In this document: one piece after another, positions 1-9,166 of the stretch
Layout of the letters: each line of letters begins with the position of its first letter
Position numbering within the stretch: the stretch's first letter is position 1
Source of the DNA: Sulfurovum sp. bin170
Lineage (GTDB): Bacteria > Campylobacterota > Campylobacteria > Campylobacterales > Sulfurovaceae
Direction: 5' to 3'
Assembly (NCBI RefSeq): GCF_010892395.1
Contig: NZ_JAACKB010000097.1
Span: 1 to 11,472 of the forward strand
Length of the DNA stretch: 11,472 nt
Position numbers and translations under genes: made by a program
Notes under the pieces: generated by a model
Databases searched by the model: none
What the model saw: only the letters and a program-made list of their open reading frames with translations
What the model was told of the DNA's origin: nothing

Positions 1-3000
1 ACAGATAAACAGCTCTTTGCTGGTGCAATCTATGGAGACCACTACTACATCTCAGGACCTGGGGTTAGCTATGATAAGATTTTTAAAATCAACATCAATG
101 ATAAAAATGTAACAGATTTGAATCTAAGTGAACCTATCTCTCTGCTAGATTTTGCTTTTACTCCTGAGGGGGCATACCTTCATGGAATTGTTGATGGTGG
201 AAGATTGGTAAAGATAGATACTGCCACAGGAGCCGTAACCTTTATTGGTGACCCTCATATTGGGTATCAGTTTGACTCTACTTTTTCTGATAATCTAGGA
301 CGATTTTTTGCCAACGATAGCAAAGGAAATGGTTTTTTTGAGTTTGATTTGAAAAAGGGAGAAAAGCTATTTTTGTCAGATTCTCAACCAGCTGACTATA
401 ATGATGGAACCAACTGTCTTGAAGCAAACCTCACATTTATGGATTATGGGGATGCACCAGCAAGTTATGGGTCTGCCAGACACAATATCGCCAACGGTGT
501 CTATCTTGGATATAAAGTTGACCATGATATAGGTGATTATGATACTCTATATGCTGATGGTGATGATAAAAATGGTGTTGATGATGAGGATGGTATAACC
601 ATGATGGATGGGAGTGATATAAATGGTAGCACTTTTGTACCTGGAGAGACTCATCAAATCAAAGTCACAATTAGTAAAGAGGCTTATCTAAAGATTTGGA
701 TAAATTTGGATGAGAGCAATAACCACTTCTCTGATGCGGCTGACTTGGTCTATAAATCCGAAACTCCTTTGAGTGCAGGTACAAATATAGTTGATATTAC
801 GCTCCCTTCAAATATTGACGAGGGACGAATTACCTATCTCCGAGCCAGAGTCTCCTCAAACAAAAATCTAAATCCAGTAGGACTTATAACGGATGGTGAA
901 GTTGAGGATTATGTGGTCAGGGTTGGTTACCAAAGGATTCAAGGAAGATTCAATATTCAACGAACCAATACCCTAAAAGATAGTAAAGATTTTGCACTCT
1001 ATACACAGATAGTGGGTCGAGATTTCAACTATCATGTGGTCTTTTATGATGAGTATCTAACAGCAGAAGAGGAGCTAGAGAAAGTTCCACTAAAGATAGA
1101 GCTAATGGATGAGGATAATCCTACCACTCCTCTATATACAACATATCTCTACTACTACTCACTAGAGTACCCAACTAGTCGAATCCTTGTTATGAACAAC
1201 AGTGATTTGGATAATCTACCAGCTATAAAAAAAGCGATTTTCAACATCACTTATGCAGTAGATTCCAATGGCAATATCATACGAGAGCAGTGTGACGGGG
1301 ATATTAAAACATGTTTCGATACGCTAATGGCTTCAGGTTGGATAGATAGAGTAGACCCTGCACGAGATAAGTTTGCTATTCGTCCAGAGAGTTTCTATAT
1401 GAGTATTGGTGATGGTACAGAAGAGATAAAAAATAGCATAGACCCTAACAATAATATAACTCTTGCATCAGGATATGATGAGTATAACTTAACCTTTATC
1501 GCTACACAACATAATACGCGTTTACCCTCAAATGGATACCATAAAAATTTTAAAACAGACTTTGATTTTAATAGCAGTGGGACAAGCAGTTGTGCCAATA
1601 CCAGTCCGATTGAGGAGGATATTAACTTTACGGATGGTTCTTATAACAATCCTAACTTTAGCCACGATGATGTGGGTCGATACACTTTAACTATAGCAGA
1701 TGACAGCAACTGGACAGCCGTTGACCAAAATAGTGGAGATTGTGAAGATAATCAATCTTTTACATCACCAAAAATAGAAGGGACAGAAGATGAAAATTTA
1801 AAAGATTATAATATCCCATCAGGATGTAACATTAAGCTCCAACTAAATCCACTGAACTTGACATTCCAACCTGACCACTTTGATGTTAATCTCACTCTGA
1901 ATAACCTACCAAATAGTAGTCACCCAGATTTTCTCTATATGAGTGAACTCAATACAACTTATAACCGTGTAGCTATCCAGTTTTTGGGAGATATTATAGC
2001 TCAAACAGAAGATAATAAAACCACAAAAAACTTCACAGCAGGGTGTATGGCAACCAATCTACTTTTGGATTTGAATGCGACTACACTCTCTGTGAATGAG
2101 ATAGATAAAAGTATAAATATAGATGGAATTATAACAACTATAAATGGTACAGATGTTGATTTTACAAGACTGATTAGATTTAATCCAAATTCAACTAGTA
2201 GCTCATTTGATTTAAATAGAACCTTAGATAGAGTAGATAGTGAAGGTAGTATAATTCAGATTGGTGCTGATAAATTTTTAGATGAAAATAACGGTACACT
2301 TCATCTTGATATGAGATATAATCTCAACAAACATCTAACACAACTCATCAATCCTGTTGAGGTATCATTTCATGGAATAGAGGTCAACTCAACAGAGGCA
2401 AACTCAATATCTCATAATGTAGATAGCCATATCCCAAAAGGAAATAGAGCATTTACAGACAATCGAAAAAACTTCTATTTTGCTAGAGTTGTGCCAGATA
2501 TGCCAAGTTATCCAATAATCAATACAACTGTATCACGAGTTCAAAGACATCCACTAAATGTAGATATATTTTGTGATACAAATCTAACTAACTACTGTAG
2601 AGATAGAGAAGTTCTTAACAATACAAATCTAACAAGCACAACCAGAGAGGCTGAAGGAGGATATGTCTCGATTAATCATAATGAAGAGATGGATGGAAAT
2701 GTGACAAACTTGGTAGATACCCCTGATATAATGACTCCTAGAGAGAACCTAATAGATGCAACCGATAGAAATATAACATTTAGCAATGGTGAAAATAATC
2801 TAATTGATGCTAGAATTAATGACTGTAATGTTTCCCAATCTACTACTGTCACTATTACAACAACCCCTGAACTTCGATTTGAGCCATCTGAATATATAGT
2901 TAACTGTACAGATAACAATGCTTCACAATGGACTGGTGTTGGTCAAACAGGTAATATTTTGAATGTTAAACCTAAGATTAATTCATCACATAAAATAGAC

Positions 3001-3006
3001 TGGTAA
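1..3006 (+). CDS. Giant secreted adhesin-like protein, MshQ-like, 5' end missing
   Basis: The frame is open from base 1, so the gene starts upstream; the TTG at 118 lies inside the reading frame and is not needed as a start. The visible 1001 residues begin with propeller-like repeats (about 1-145: lines such as LVKIDTATGAVTFIGD, ending in NDGTNCLEAN). A GEVED domain follows (about 148-305), with FMDYGDAPASYG, an acidic DGDDKNGVDDEDG stretch and the diagnostic GEVEDYVV. The remaining ~695 residues are beta-rich and Asn/Asp/Thr-rich, with landmarks YTQIVGRDFNY, KFAIRPESF, GRYTLTIADDSNWTAVD, KFLDENNGT and FYFARVV. The protein ends in KIDW. The C-terminal region is clearly homologous to residues ~1317-1990 of the next gene. 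GEVED and propeller modules are typical of secreted adhesive proteins; position beside prepilins suggests an MshQ-like pilus-linked surface protein. Exact ligand and function are unknown. Confidence 0.85.
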   Translation, partial: TDKQLFAGAIYGDHYYISGPGVSYDKIFKININDKNVTDLNLSEPISLLDFAFTPEGAYLHGIVDGGRLVKIDTATGAVTFIGDPHIGYQFDSTFSDNLGRFFANDSKGNGFFEFDLKKGEKLFLSDSQPADYNDGTNCLEANLTFMDYGDAPASYGSARHNIANGVYLGYKVDHDIGDYDTLYADGDDKNGVDDEDGITMMDGSDINGSTFVPGETHQIKVTISKEAYLKIWINLDESNNHFSDAADLVYKSETPLSAGTNIVDITLPSNIDEGRITYLRARVSSNKNLNPVGLITDGEVEDYVVRVGYQRIQGRFNIQRTNTLKDSKDFALYTQIVGRDFNYHVVFYDEYLTAEEELEKVPLKIELMDEDNPTTPLYTTYLYYYSLEYPTSRILVMNNSDLDNLPAIKKAIFNITYAVDSNGNIIREQCDGDIKTCFDTLMASGWIDRVDPARDKFAIRPESFYMSIGDGTEEIKNSIDPNNNITLASGYDEYNLTFIATQHNTRLPSNGYHKNFKTDFDFNSSGTSSCANTSPIEEDINFTDGSYNNPNFSHDDVGRYTLTIADDSNWTAVDQNSGDCEDNQSFTSPKIEGTEDENLKDYNIPSGCNIKLQLNPLNLTFQPDHFDVNLTLNNLPNSSHPDFLYMSELNTTYNRVAIQFLGDIIAQTEDNKTTKNFTAGCMATNLLLDLNATTLSVNEIDKSINIDGIITTINGTDVDFTRLIRFNPNSTSSSFDLNRTLDRVDSEGSIIQIGADKFLDENNGTLHLDMRYNLNKHLTQLINPVEVSFHGIEVNSTEANSISHNVDSHIPKGNRAFTDNRKNFYFARVVPDMPSYPIINTTVSRVQRHPLNVDIFCDTNLTNYCRDREVLNNTNLTSTTREAEGGYVSINHNEEMDGNVTNLVDTPDIMTPRENLIDATDRNITFSNGENNLIDARINDCNVSQSTTVTITTTPELRFEPSEYIVNCTDNNASQWTGVGQTGNILNVKPKINSSHKIDW

Positions 3007-3016
3007 CAGCTAAAAA

Positions 3017-3037
3017 CTTAATTAAATATTAATTTAG
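3017..3037. repeat. AT-only inverted repeat after the first adhesin gene
   Basis: Arms 3017-3025 and 3029-3037 pair in 8 of 9 positions around a 3-nt loop. It starts 11 bases after the stop of the upstream gene. It could be a weak 3'-end structure, but apart from the terminal C-G pair it is only A/T and no clear T-run follows, so a terminator role is doubtful. Confidence 0.3.
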
Positions 3038-3052
3038 TTATTAAATTTAAAA

Positions 3053-3058
3053 TATAAT
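3053..3058 (+). promoter_or_regulatory. Candidate -10 element for the second adhesin gene
   Basis: A perfect TATAAT lies in a strongly AT-rich stretch, 67 bases before the start codon at 3126. No good -35 box is seen at the usual distance (3030-3035 reads taattt). Campylobacterota housekeeping promoters often have a strong -10 and only AT-rich sequence in place of a -35, so this fits, but TATAAT is easily met by chance in such AT-rich DNA. Confidence 0.4.
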
Positions 3059-3090
3059 TTAAACCTTATCTTATGGAATTTGTACTATCA

Positions 3091-3115
3091 TTTTATTAAA
3101 GTATTTTTAATAAAA
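3091..3115. repeat. Perfect 10-bp AT inverted repeat overlapping the ribosome binding site
   Basis: Arms 3091-3100 (TTTTATTAAA) and 3106-3115 (TTTAATAAAA) are perfect inverse complements around a 5-nt loop. The right arm overlaps the first four A's of the AAAAAGGA ribosome binding site at 3112-3119. It could be an operator-like site or a weak RNA hairpin affecting translation of the 1990-residue protein. An A/T palindrome in AT-rich DNA can also arise by chance. Confidence 0.4.
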
Positions 3116-3119
3116 AGGA
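3112..3119 (+). promoter_or_regulatory. Ribosome binding site of the 1990-residue adhesin gene
   Basis: AAAAAGGA ends 6 bases before the ATG at 3126, an ordinary spacing, and a signal peptide begins at that ATG. This fixes the start. Confidence 0.75.
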
Positions 3120-3125
3120 TTAATA

Positions 3126-6100
3126 ATGAAATATGTATTTAAATTAATTTTCATATTAATATTGGGTCTCTTTGGCTCATCAGCAGTAGCAAATGAGACC
3201 CTCGGAGAGTGTCAAGGTGTTTTTAAAGGTGTACTTAACACTCATGACGATGAGGGAGGGATTACACTACAACCCAATGTAGAAATATATGGAACCATTG
3301 ACCATAAAGTGACAACCAAAAGTTTAAAAACTAAAAAGAGTACCAAGTGTGATGGAGAGACATGTTTAAAGACCGATACCATCGTAGATAAGTTTGATTT
3401 TAAAGTTTTATTGGGTGATGGTTCTGATGGAAAATTTGGTGGGAGAAATCACTCTTTTTCAAATCTATTGTCAATGTTCAATTCTATCTCTAGTATCAAA
3501 GAGTACAGCTCTTTTTCATTAGGGGCTCATAGTGAATTCACCATAAAAGGAGACCATATCATCAAAGTTCAAAATAGTTTTGAGCTTAAAACACACTCTA
3601 CTCTAAATATTGAAGGTGATGTTACAATTTATGCTAAAAGTTTTGATATGGGTTCAAAATCAAATATTAATATAGATGGTAGTCTAACTATAATTACTAC
3701 TGGAAGTGTAAATATACAACCACAAGGTATTAATAATAGTACCATAAAGATACTCTCCAAAGGAGATATAACCATAAAACCCAATGGTGATTTGAGGGTT
3801 TTAGCCTATGCAGATGGTGAGGTTACTGTTCATCCTGGTGGTAGAATTTTTGGTTCTATAACAGCAGACTCTATTACTCTTCTGCCTGATGCCATTATCA
3901 ATTATGATGAGGGGCTTGTGAGTGATAACTGTGAGGAAGAGGCTCCTCCTCAAGAGACTCCTCCTCAACTGATAGCTGATTATCGTTTTGATGAGTGTAA
4001 CTGGAATGGAACAGCAGGTGAAGTTAAAGATAGTAGTGGTAACACTTTTGACGGAATAGCTAAAAGTGGTGCGAACACATCTGATGATAATATCACCAAT
4101 AGAGGTGGTAAATTTAGACAGAGTAGTGGTCAATATGTTCAAATAGATGGATTTGATGATATTTTTGGTACATCTAGTTCTGCCTTTAGTATTACAACTT
4201 GGATAAAACCTACAACTCTATCAACAGCTAAAACCAATCATAATACAAAAAATACATTTATGGCAAAAGCTTCTGATAGATACAATGACAATTTTGAGAT
4301 AGGGGTAAATCCTAATGGGACTATCCATGTGTATATTGACACTATAACCAAAAATACCTATGCAGATTTTGGGGTAGCAGGAGACATTACAATAGGTAGT
4401 TGGCACTTTGTTGCTGTTAGCTATAAGAGTGGAGTCGTTACCGTACAGATAGATGATAAGAACTACACCAACACCTCAAAATGGAGTGGTGCTACTAACT
4501 TAGACACAGCAGTAAACAGTCCTTTGACCATAGGTGCTTCTATACATATCAATAACTATTTCGATGGATTTATAGATGAAGTGAAAGTGTTTAAAACAGC
4601 TATGAGTAGAACTCAAATCTCAACGATTCGTAACCATGAACAGAATAATAAAAACTGGGATGGAAGCACAAGAGATGGGGTTGATTGTAGAGTCGAGCCT
4701 ATCGGTTGTCTTCAGACTGCATGGATGTTTCAAAACAAACCAACAGATATCAATGCTCTAAATCTAACCAATGGGGAGATGGTTCCTGTGAAAGCAGATA
4801 TTTCACTAGATAATATTAATGCAGTGGGGTACAATAAAAAAGATGATTATTTTTGGGGATATAACCATTCACAAGGCAATGGAACTATTAGCCGAATAGG
4901 GATGGATAGCAGTGGAGATTGGATTAGTGAGGATTTTGTAGTAGATGGATTAATTGGATTCTCATCTTATGTGGGAGACATTGACAGTAATGGTCATCTC
5001 TATTTGAAAGAGGGTGGTAGTAGTACGCGTACGGTTGTTATTGATTTAGACCCTAATTCACCTAACTACCTTAAAAAGATAAGAGATTTTAATCTAAACT
5101 TTTCATTAAATGTTGCCGATTGGGGATTTAATGCAAGAGACGGTATGCTTTATGCTGTTAATAATGGAAGTGGTACTAAATATCTCTATAAGATAGACCC
5201 ATCAACTGGTCATAAACTTTCAGGGCAAGATACCAAATTAACAGGCAGTCGAGGTTTTGGTGCGAGTTTCTTTGATGCCAATGGTTTCTATTATGTGTAT
5301 GATAATGGTAGTGGAAATATCTATAGAATAGATGTAGCCAACACTCCAGAGGCTATACTTTTTGCCACAGGAGGGAAAGTAAGCCTTAATGATGGTGCGA
5401 TGTGTACCGATGCTATTTTTCAGTTTGATTTTGGTGATTTGCCAGAGAACTATGCAACCAAACTTGAGAAAAGTGGTGCAAGACACTCACTACCAACTTA
5501 TGGTGAGCCTAAAGTATATTTGGGGGAAGGTGTTGACCATGAGAATGATGGTGAGCCTTCTGATGATGCCAATTTGGACAGTTATGATGATGGTGTTCAG
5601 TTGAATAATACACCTCTACAAGAGGCAACTATCAATGCAGGAGTTGAAAACACCTTCAGTATCACTACACATGATGAGGGGTATGGGTATCTAAATGCGT
5701 GGATTGACTGGAATGGTGATGGAGATTTTGAGGATAGTGGTGAGCAGATTGCACACAATGTTGATGGAACTAGCGGTGAAATCACGCTTACTGTAGTTGC
5801 TCCTAGTAGTGCTGATGATATTATCACCTATGCACGATTTAGATATAGTTATCAGCAGAATATAGAGTCAACAGGGATAGCAGATGATGGTGAGGTTGAG
5901 GATTACAAGATAAACTTTAAAGGGAATTTGGAGCCATTCAGTTGTGATGAGAAACTTTATCTATCTAACCAAATAGATAGTGACAGTAGTAAAGTCACAT
6001 GGCTAGAGAGTTTTTATGCTACAACACCGAACTATACAACGATAGGAGATGGATTTGGAACTGATGGTGAAGGGTACAATGCCCTTGGATACAATCTAAA

Positions 6101-9098
6101 AGATAACTTTATCTATGCACTCTATGGCAATCAACTTCTAAAAATCGATAAAGGTGCAAATATCAAAAACTTGGGAGCTATTGCAGAGCTACCTGATACT
6201 CAACTCTATGCAGGTGGGTTTGATAGAGATGGCTTCTACTATGTTAGTGGTGATGGTAATAGTAGTAATATCATCTACAAAATTGATATTGAACAGAAAG
6301 AGGTGATTAGCACTATTAATCTCTCTTCATCTGTTCGATTTTTGGATATGACTATTGATACTACAGGAGAGTACTTCTATACGATGTTGCTCAAAGATGA
6401 AAATGCTAGTGGTGAACTTAAAAATGATAAATTTGCAAAGATAAAAATCAGTGATGGAACAGTTACCACTATTGGAGATAGTCATGAGAGTATGAGTTCA
6501 TATATCTCTCTTATCTATAGTGATGCTAGTGATAAAACTCTTGCGATTGCTAATGGGGGTGGAATATATGAGATAAACCCATCAGATGGTCAAGCGTACT
6601 GGTTAATGCCTACAGAGAGTTTAAGTAACTATAATGATGGAGCGAGTTGTCCTGATGCTAACTTTACACTGCCTCCTAGACCTTTAATTCTCTCTATCAA
6701 TGATGTCTCTAAAATCGAAGGGAATCTGGGGATAACCAATTTTGATTTTACAGTATCGATTGATGCTGATTTACCATCTCTCTCAAGAGGGATGCCTAGT
6801 GTGTTCTACTATAAAGTCATAGATGGAGATGGCAAAATCGTTGCTCCTGCTAAGAGTGCGGATAATGATTTTAAAGCAGAGAGTGGATTTGCTATGAAGA
6901 TGAATATATTCTCTACCGAAAGAACACACACAATTTCCGTACCTGTTTATGGTGATACCAAAGTGGAGGCAGATGAAGAGTTCTTTGTAGAGATATATTT
7001 TTCTAAATCTTTCTCATCAGACTTGTGTATGATTGGTAAAAGTAGAGGAGTCGGACTAATTTTCAATGATGATATGAAGCTAAAAGTGGAGAGAACCAAT
7101 AGTGATGAAGATACCGAACAGATAAAAAAAGAGTCACTTTATACTCAAATATCAGGTCGAGATTTTGACTACTCTATTGTATCTTATGCTGAAGATGACA
7201 GTTCCAATAAAATTGAAGACATCACTTTTAAGATAGAACTTATTGATAATAATAGTACTCTTCCTAATGATGTTATCTACAGAGGATACAGACATATAGA
7301 GTCAGGAAGTCGAGTTGATGTTATTGATTCTGATGATTTGAAAATAGCACGAGCTACGAGAGATGCTAGTTTTAAGGTCTCCTATCTTAAAGATGCAAAT
7401 GGTTCAATACTTCATGGTAACTATACAAACAACTACAGTGAAACTAAAGAGAGTAATGGAAATAGTGAAGTATCAACTGATGCTAGTGATAATTTTGCCT
7501 TGCGACCTGCTAGTTATCGGATGGAGTTAGGAGATAGTAACAGAACCTATCGTATAAATGATACAGAAAATAGCACTCCTCTAAACTTGGTAGCAGAGCA
7601 TGATTATAGATTAAGAGTAAAAGCTACTAAATACAATAGTGAAGAGAGTGCTTCAAAATATAGGCAGACTACTACAGATGAGCTTAATGTATCTCTTCTA
7701 TTTAAAGATAACTCAGAGTGTAGTGATACAAATAGCCCCAAACTCTCTTATAAATTTGATAATGGTCAACTTAGCAAAGTTTTAAATCATGGAAATACAG
7801 GTAGATACTCTATACAGATAGAGGATAGTAACTGGACAGCTGTTGATATGGATTTTGATCCATTCTTAGCAGGATGTATCGCCAATGACTCTACTATCTC
7901 TGAAAATTCTAATGAGAAATCGGGATGTAATATTAGCTCAAATTTTGACACTACACATCATGATATGGAACTTAATTTTCAACCTTTTAAATTTGATATG
8001 AGTAATATAAATCTCTCAAATATTAATGGCAATGGAAAAGATTACCTCTATATGAGTGATTTGAATCTATCCAAAGCTATGGGTGTACGGCTAAGTAGCA
8101 CTATTAGAGCAGAGGGTGAAGAGGGTGGAGAGTTGAGCAACTTTACCAATAGCTGTATAGATGATACCATTTCACTCTCTTTGGGTTTGAAGTTCTCTTT
8201 CTTATCAGATTTAAACTCATCACCAATTACTAGAAGCAACTATATTCCACCTAGGTCACTCTCTGGAGAGGTTCTAACCCCACAACAGATAGTAGAGTTT
8301 AATGGTGAAAATAACGATAATGTTACAATGATGAGCGATATAAATATTAGTAAAAAGTTCTTGGATGAGAACAATGGAACCATGACTATTGATGTCCTCT
8401 ATAATATGGAAAAACTTTTTAGAGAGCCTACTAACCCTATAAAGGTAAATTTTATCTCTCTAGATTTAAATACAACCAATTTAGAAGCCAAAATGGATGG
8501 AGAGGATAACACGCCTACAGGAGTAGGAAGCATAGATGAGAATAGAACATTCTATTTTGCTAGAGTTGTATCAGAAGTAAAATATTATCCAGCAACAGAA
8601 AAAAAGATTAAAAAAACACCTCTGTTTGTAGAGATATTTTGTAAATTTCCAGATAATATCAGTTGGTGTAAAGATACAATGAATCTAGGTATCATAGGAG
8701 AAGATATAGGTCAAAAAACTGAGGGTGGTTGGTATCTAGCCCATAAGCATGATACGGCTACAGATGGTGGTGTAATTAGACTTGTGAGCGATAATCCAAC
8801 AGAGATAGGCACAAACCATACAGAAAACATACCACCTTTCGTAAATGGAAAAATTGATGGTATTGTAACTAGATATATTCCCAATTCAGCTCTTAATGGA
8901 GAGATAAAAGCCGAAATAGCTATAGATACAGATGTCTGGTTAAGATTTAATAAAAGAGCCATTGTAGGTATGCCATTGGGTACATCATCATACTCGGTTA
9001 TCCTCAAAGGAATATCATCTACATCAGGTGTAGGTGACGGTGGAAATGGGATAGAGAGTGTAAAAAAAGTTGAACATAATGGTAAAATGACATGGTAG
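3126..9098 (+). CDS. Giant multidomain secreted adhesin, MshQ-like (LamG, GEVED, Calx-beta)
   Basis: The 1990-residue protein starts with a clear Sec signal peptide (residues 1-22, hydrophobic core FKLIFILILGLFG, cleavage after AVA). Residues ~133-262 are short beta-helix-like repeats (SEFTIKGD, STLNIEGDVTIYAKS, GSVNIQPQ). A PPQETPPQ linker leads to a LamG/concanavalin-type domain (~282-505, ADYRFDE to FIDEVKVFKTAMS). Then come propeller-like repeats (~527-764), a GEVED domain (~767-930, FDFGDLPENYA to GEVEDY at 922-927), a second propeller (~935-1180), and a Calx-beta-like domain (~1187-1316: ISIND/EG start, EADEEFFVEI, FNDD end). Residues ~1317-1990 are the region shared with the preceding gene, ending in KMTW. 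LamG plus a long beta-rich C-terminus next to prepilins recalls MshQ of the MSHA pilus, but I do not see the usual MshQ C-terminal ending. It is probably a surface adhesin; the ligand cannot be predicted. Confidence 0.88.
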   Translation: MKYVFKLIFILILGLFGSSAVANETLGECQGVFKGVLNTHDDEGGITLQPNVEIYGTIDHKVTTKSLKTKKSTKCDGETCLKTDTIVDKFDFKVLLGDGSDGKFGGRNHSFSNLLSMFNSISSIKEYSSFSLGAHSEFTIKGDHIIKVQNSFELKTHSTLNIEGDVTIYAKSFDMGSKSNINIDGSLTIITTGSVNIQPQGINNSTIKILSKGDITIKPNGDLRVLAYADGEVTVHPGGRIFGSITADSITLLPDAIINYDEGLVSDNCEEEAPPQETPPQLIADYRFDECNWNGTAGEVKDSSGNTFDGIAKSGANTSDDNITNRGGKFRQSSGQYVQIDGFDDIFGTSSSAFSITTWIKPTTLSTAKTNHNTKNTFMAKASDRYNDNFEIGVNPNGTIHVYIDTITKNTYADFGVAGDITIGSWHFVAVSYKSGVVTVQIDDKNYTNTSKWSGATNLDTAVNSPLTIGASIHINNYFDGFIDEVKVFKTAMSRTQISTIRNHEQNNKNWDGSTRDGVDCRVEPIGCLQTAWMFQNKPTDINALNLTNGEMVPVKADISLDNINAVGYNKKDDYFWGYNHSQGNGTISRIGMDSSGDWISEDFVVDGLIGFSSYVGDIDSNGHLYLKEGGSSTRTVVIDLDPNSPNYLKKIRDFNLNFSLNVADWGFNARDGMLYAVNNGSGTKYLYKIDPSTGHKLSGQDTKLTGSRGFGASFFDANGFYYVYDNGSGNIYRIDVANTPEAILFATGGKVSLNDGAMCTDAIFQFDFGDLPENYATKLEKSGARHSLPTYGEPKVYLGEGVDHENDGEPSDDANLDSYDDGVQLNNTPLQEATINAGVENTFSITTHDEGYGYLNAWIDWNGDGDFEDSGEQIAHNVDGTSGEITLTVVAPSSADDIITYARFRYSYQQNIESTGIADDGEVEDYKINFKGNLEPFSCDEKLYLSNQIDSDSSKVTWLESFYATTPNYTTIGDGFGTDGEGYNALGYNLKDNFIYALYGNQLLKIDKGANIKNLGAIAELPDTQLYAGGFDRDGFYYVSGDGNSSNIIYKIDIEQKEVISTINLSSSVRFLDMTIDTTGEYFYTMLLKDENASGELKNDKFAKIKISDGTVTTIGDSHESMSSYISLIYSDASDKTLAIANGGGIYEINPSDGQAYWLMPTESLSNYNDGASCPDANFTLPPRPLILSINDVSKIEGNLGITNFDFTVSIDADLPSLSRGMPSVFYYKVIDGDGKIVAPAKSADNDFKAESGFAMKMNIFSTERTHTISVPVYGDTKVEADEEFFVEIYFSKSFSSDLCMIGKSRGVGLIFNDDMKLKVERTNSDEDTEQIKKESLYTQISGRDFDYSIVSYAEDDSSNKIEDITFKIELIDNNSTLPNDVIYRGYRHIESGSRVDVIDSDDLKIARATRDASFKVSYLKDANGSILHGNYTNNYSETKESNGNSEVSTDASDNFALRPASYRMELGDSNRTYRINDTENSTPLNLVAEHDYRLRVKATKYNSEESASKYRQTTTDELNVSLLFKDNSECSDTNSPKLSYKFDNGQLSKVLNHGNTGRYSIQIEDSNWTAVDMDFDPFLAGCIANDSTISENSNEKSGCNISSNFDTTHHDMELNFQPFKFDMSNINLSNINGNGKDYLYMSDLNLSKAMGVRLSSTIRAEGEEGGELSNFTNSCIDDTISLSLGLKFSFLSDLNSSPITRSNYIPPRSLSGEVLTPQQIVEFNGENNDNVTMMSDINISKKFLDENNGTMTIDVLYNMEKLFREPTNPIKVNFISLDLNTTNLEAKMDGEDNTPTGVGSIDENRTFYFARVVSEVKYYPATEKKIKKTPLFVEIFCKFPDNISWCKDTMNLGIIGEDIGQKTEGGWYLAHKHDTATDGGVIRLVSDNPTEIGTNHTENIPPFVNGKIDGIVTRYIPNSALNGEIKAEIAIDTDVWLRFNKRAIVGMPLGTSSYSVILKGISSTSGVGDGGNGIESVKKVEHNGKMTW

Positions 9099-9116
9099 AT
9101 AAGAGAGATAATATTT

Positions 9117-9166
9117 GGAAACGGAGAGTTTACTCCCGAACAACGGAGGCGAAGCCATCCGATTCC
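9117..9166. repeat. Structured tandem repeat, copy 1
   Basis: This 50-nt unit is about 56% GC, well above its flanks. Outer arms 9117-9125 and 9158-9166 pair in 8 of 9 positions. Inside are two small hairpins: GAGT/ACTC (9126-9129 with 9132-9135) and GGC-GAA-GCC (9148-9156), giving a three-stem layout. Both copies are preceded by TTT. Relative to copy 2, the first inner stem has changed on both sides (GAGT/ACTC against GACT/AGTC), a compensatory change that supports selection on structure. The element family is not recognised. Confidence 0.75.

Noticed and set aside
118..120. TTG at 118 as the start of the first gene
   Set aside because: The frame is open upstream to base 1 and the encoded residues 1-39 continue the same propeller-like pattern, with no signal peptide at 118. 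The gene is cut by the window edge.
3001..3130. The two giant genes as one gene split by a stop codon
   Set aside because: The second has its own ribosome binding site, signal peptide and complete domain set, and both carry a full copy of the same C-terminal region.
3126..9098. Named MshQ C-terminal domain (DUF6701) in the giant proteins
   Set aside because: Architecture and context are MshQ-like, but I cannot see the typical closing motif of that domain, so I call only MshQ-like.
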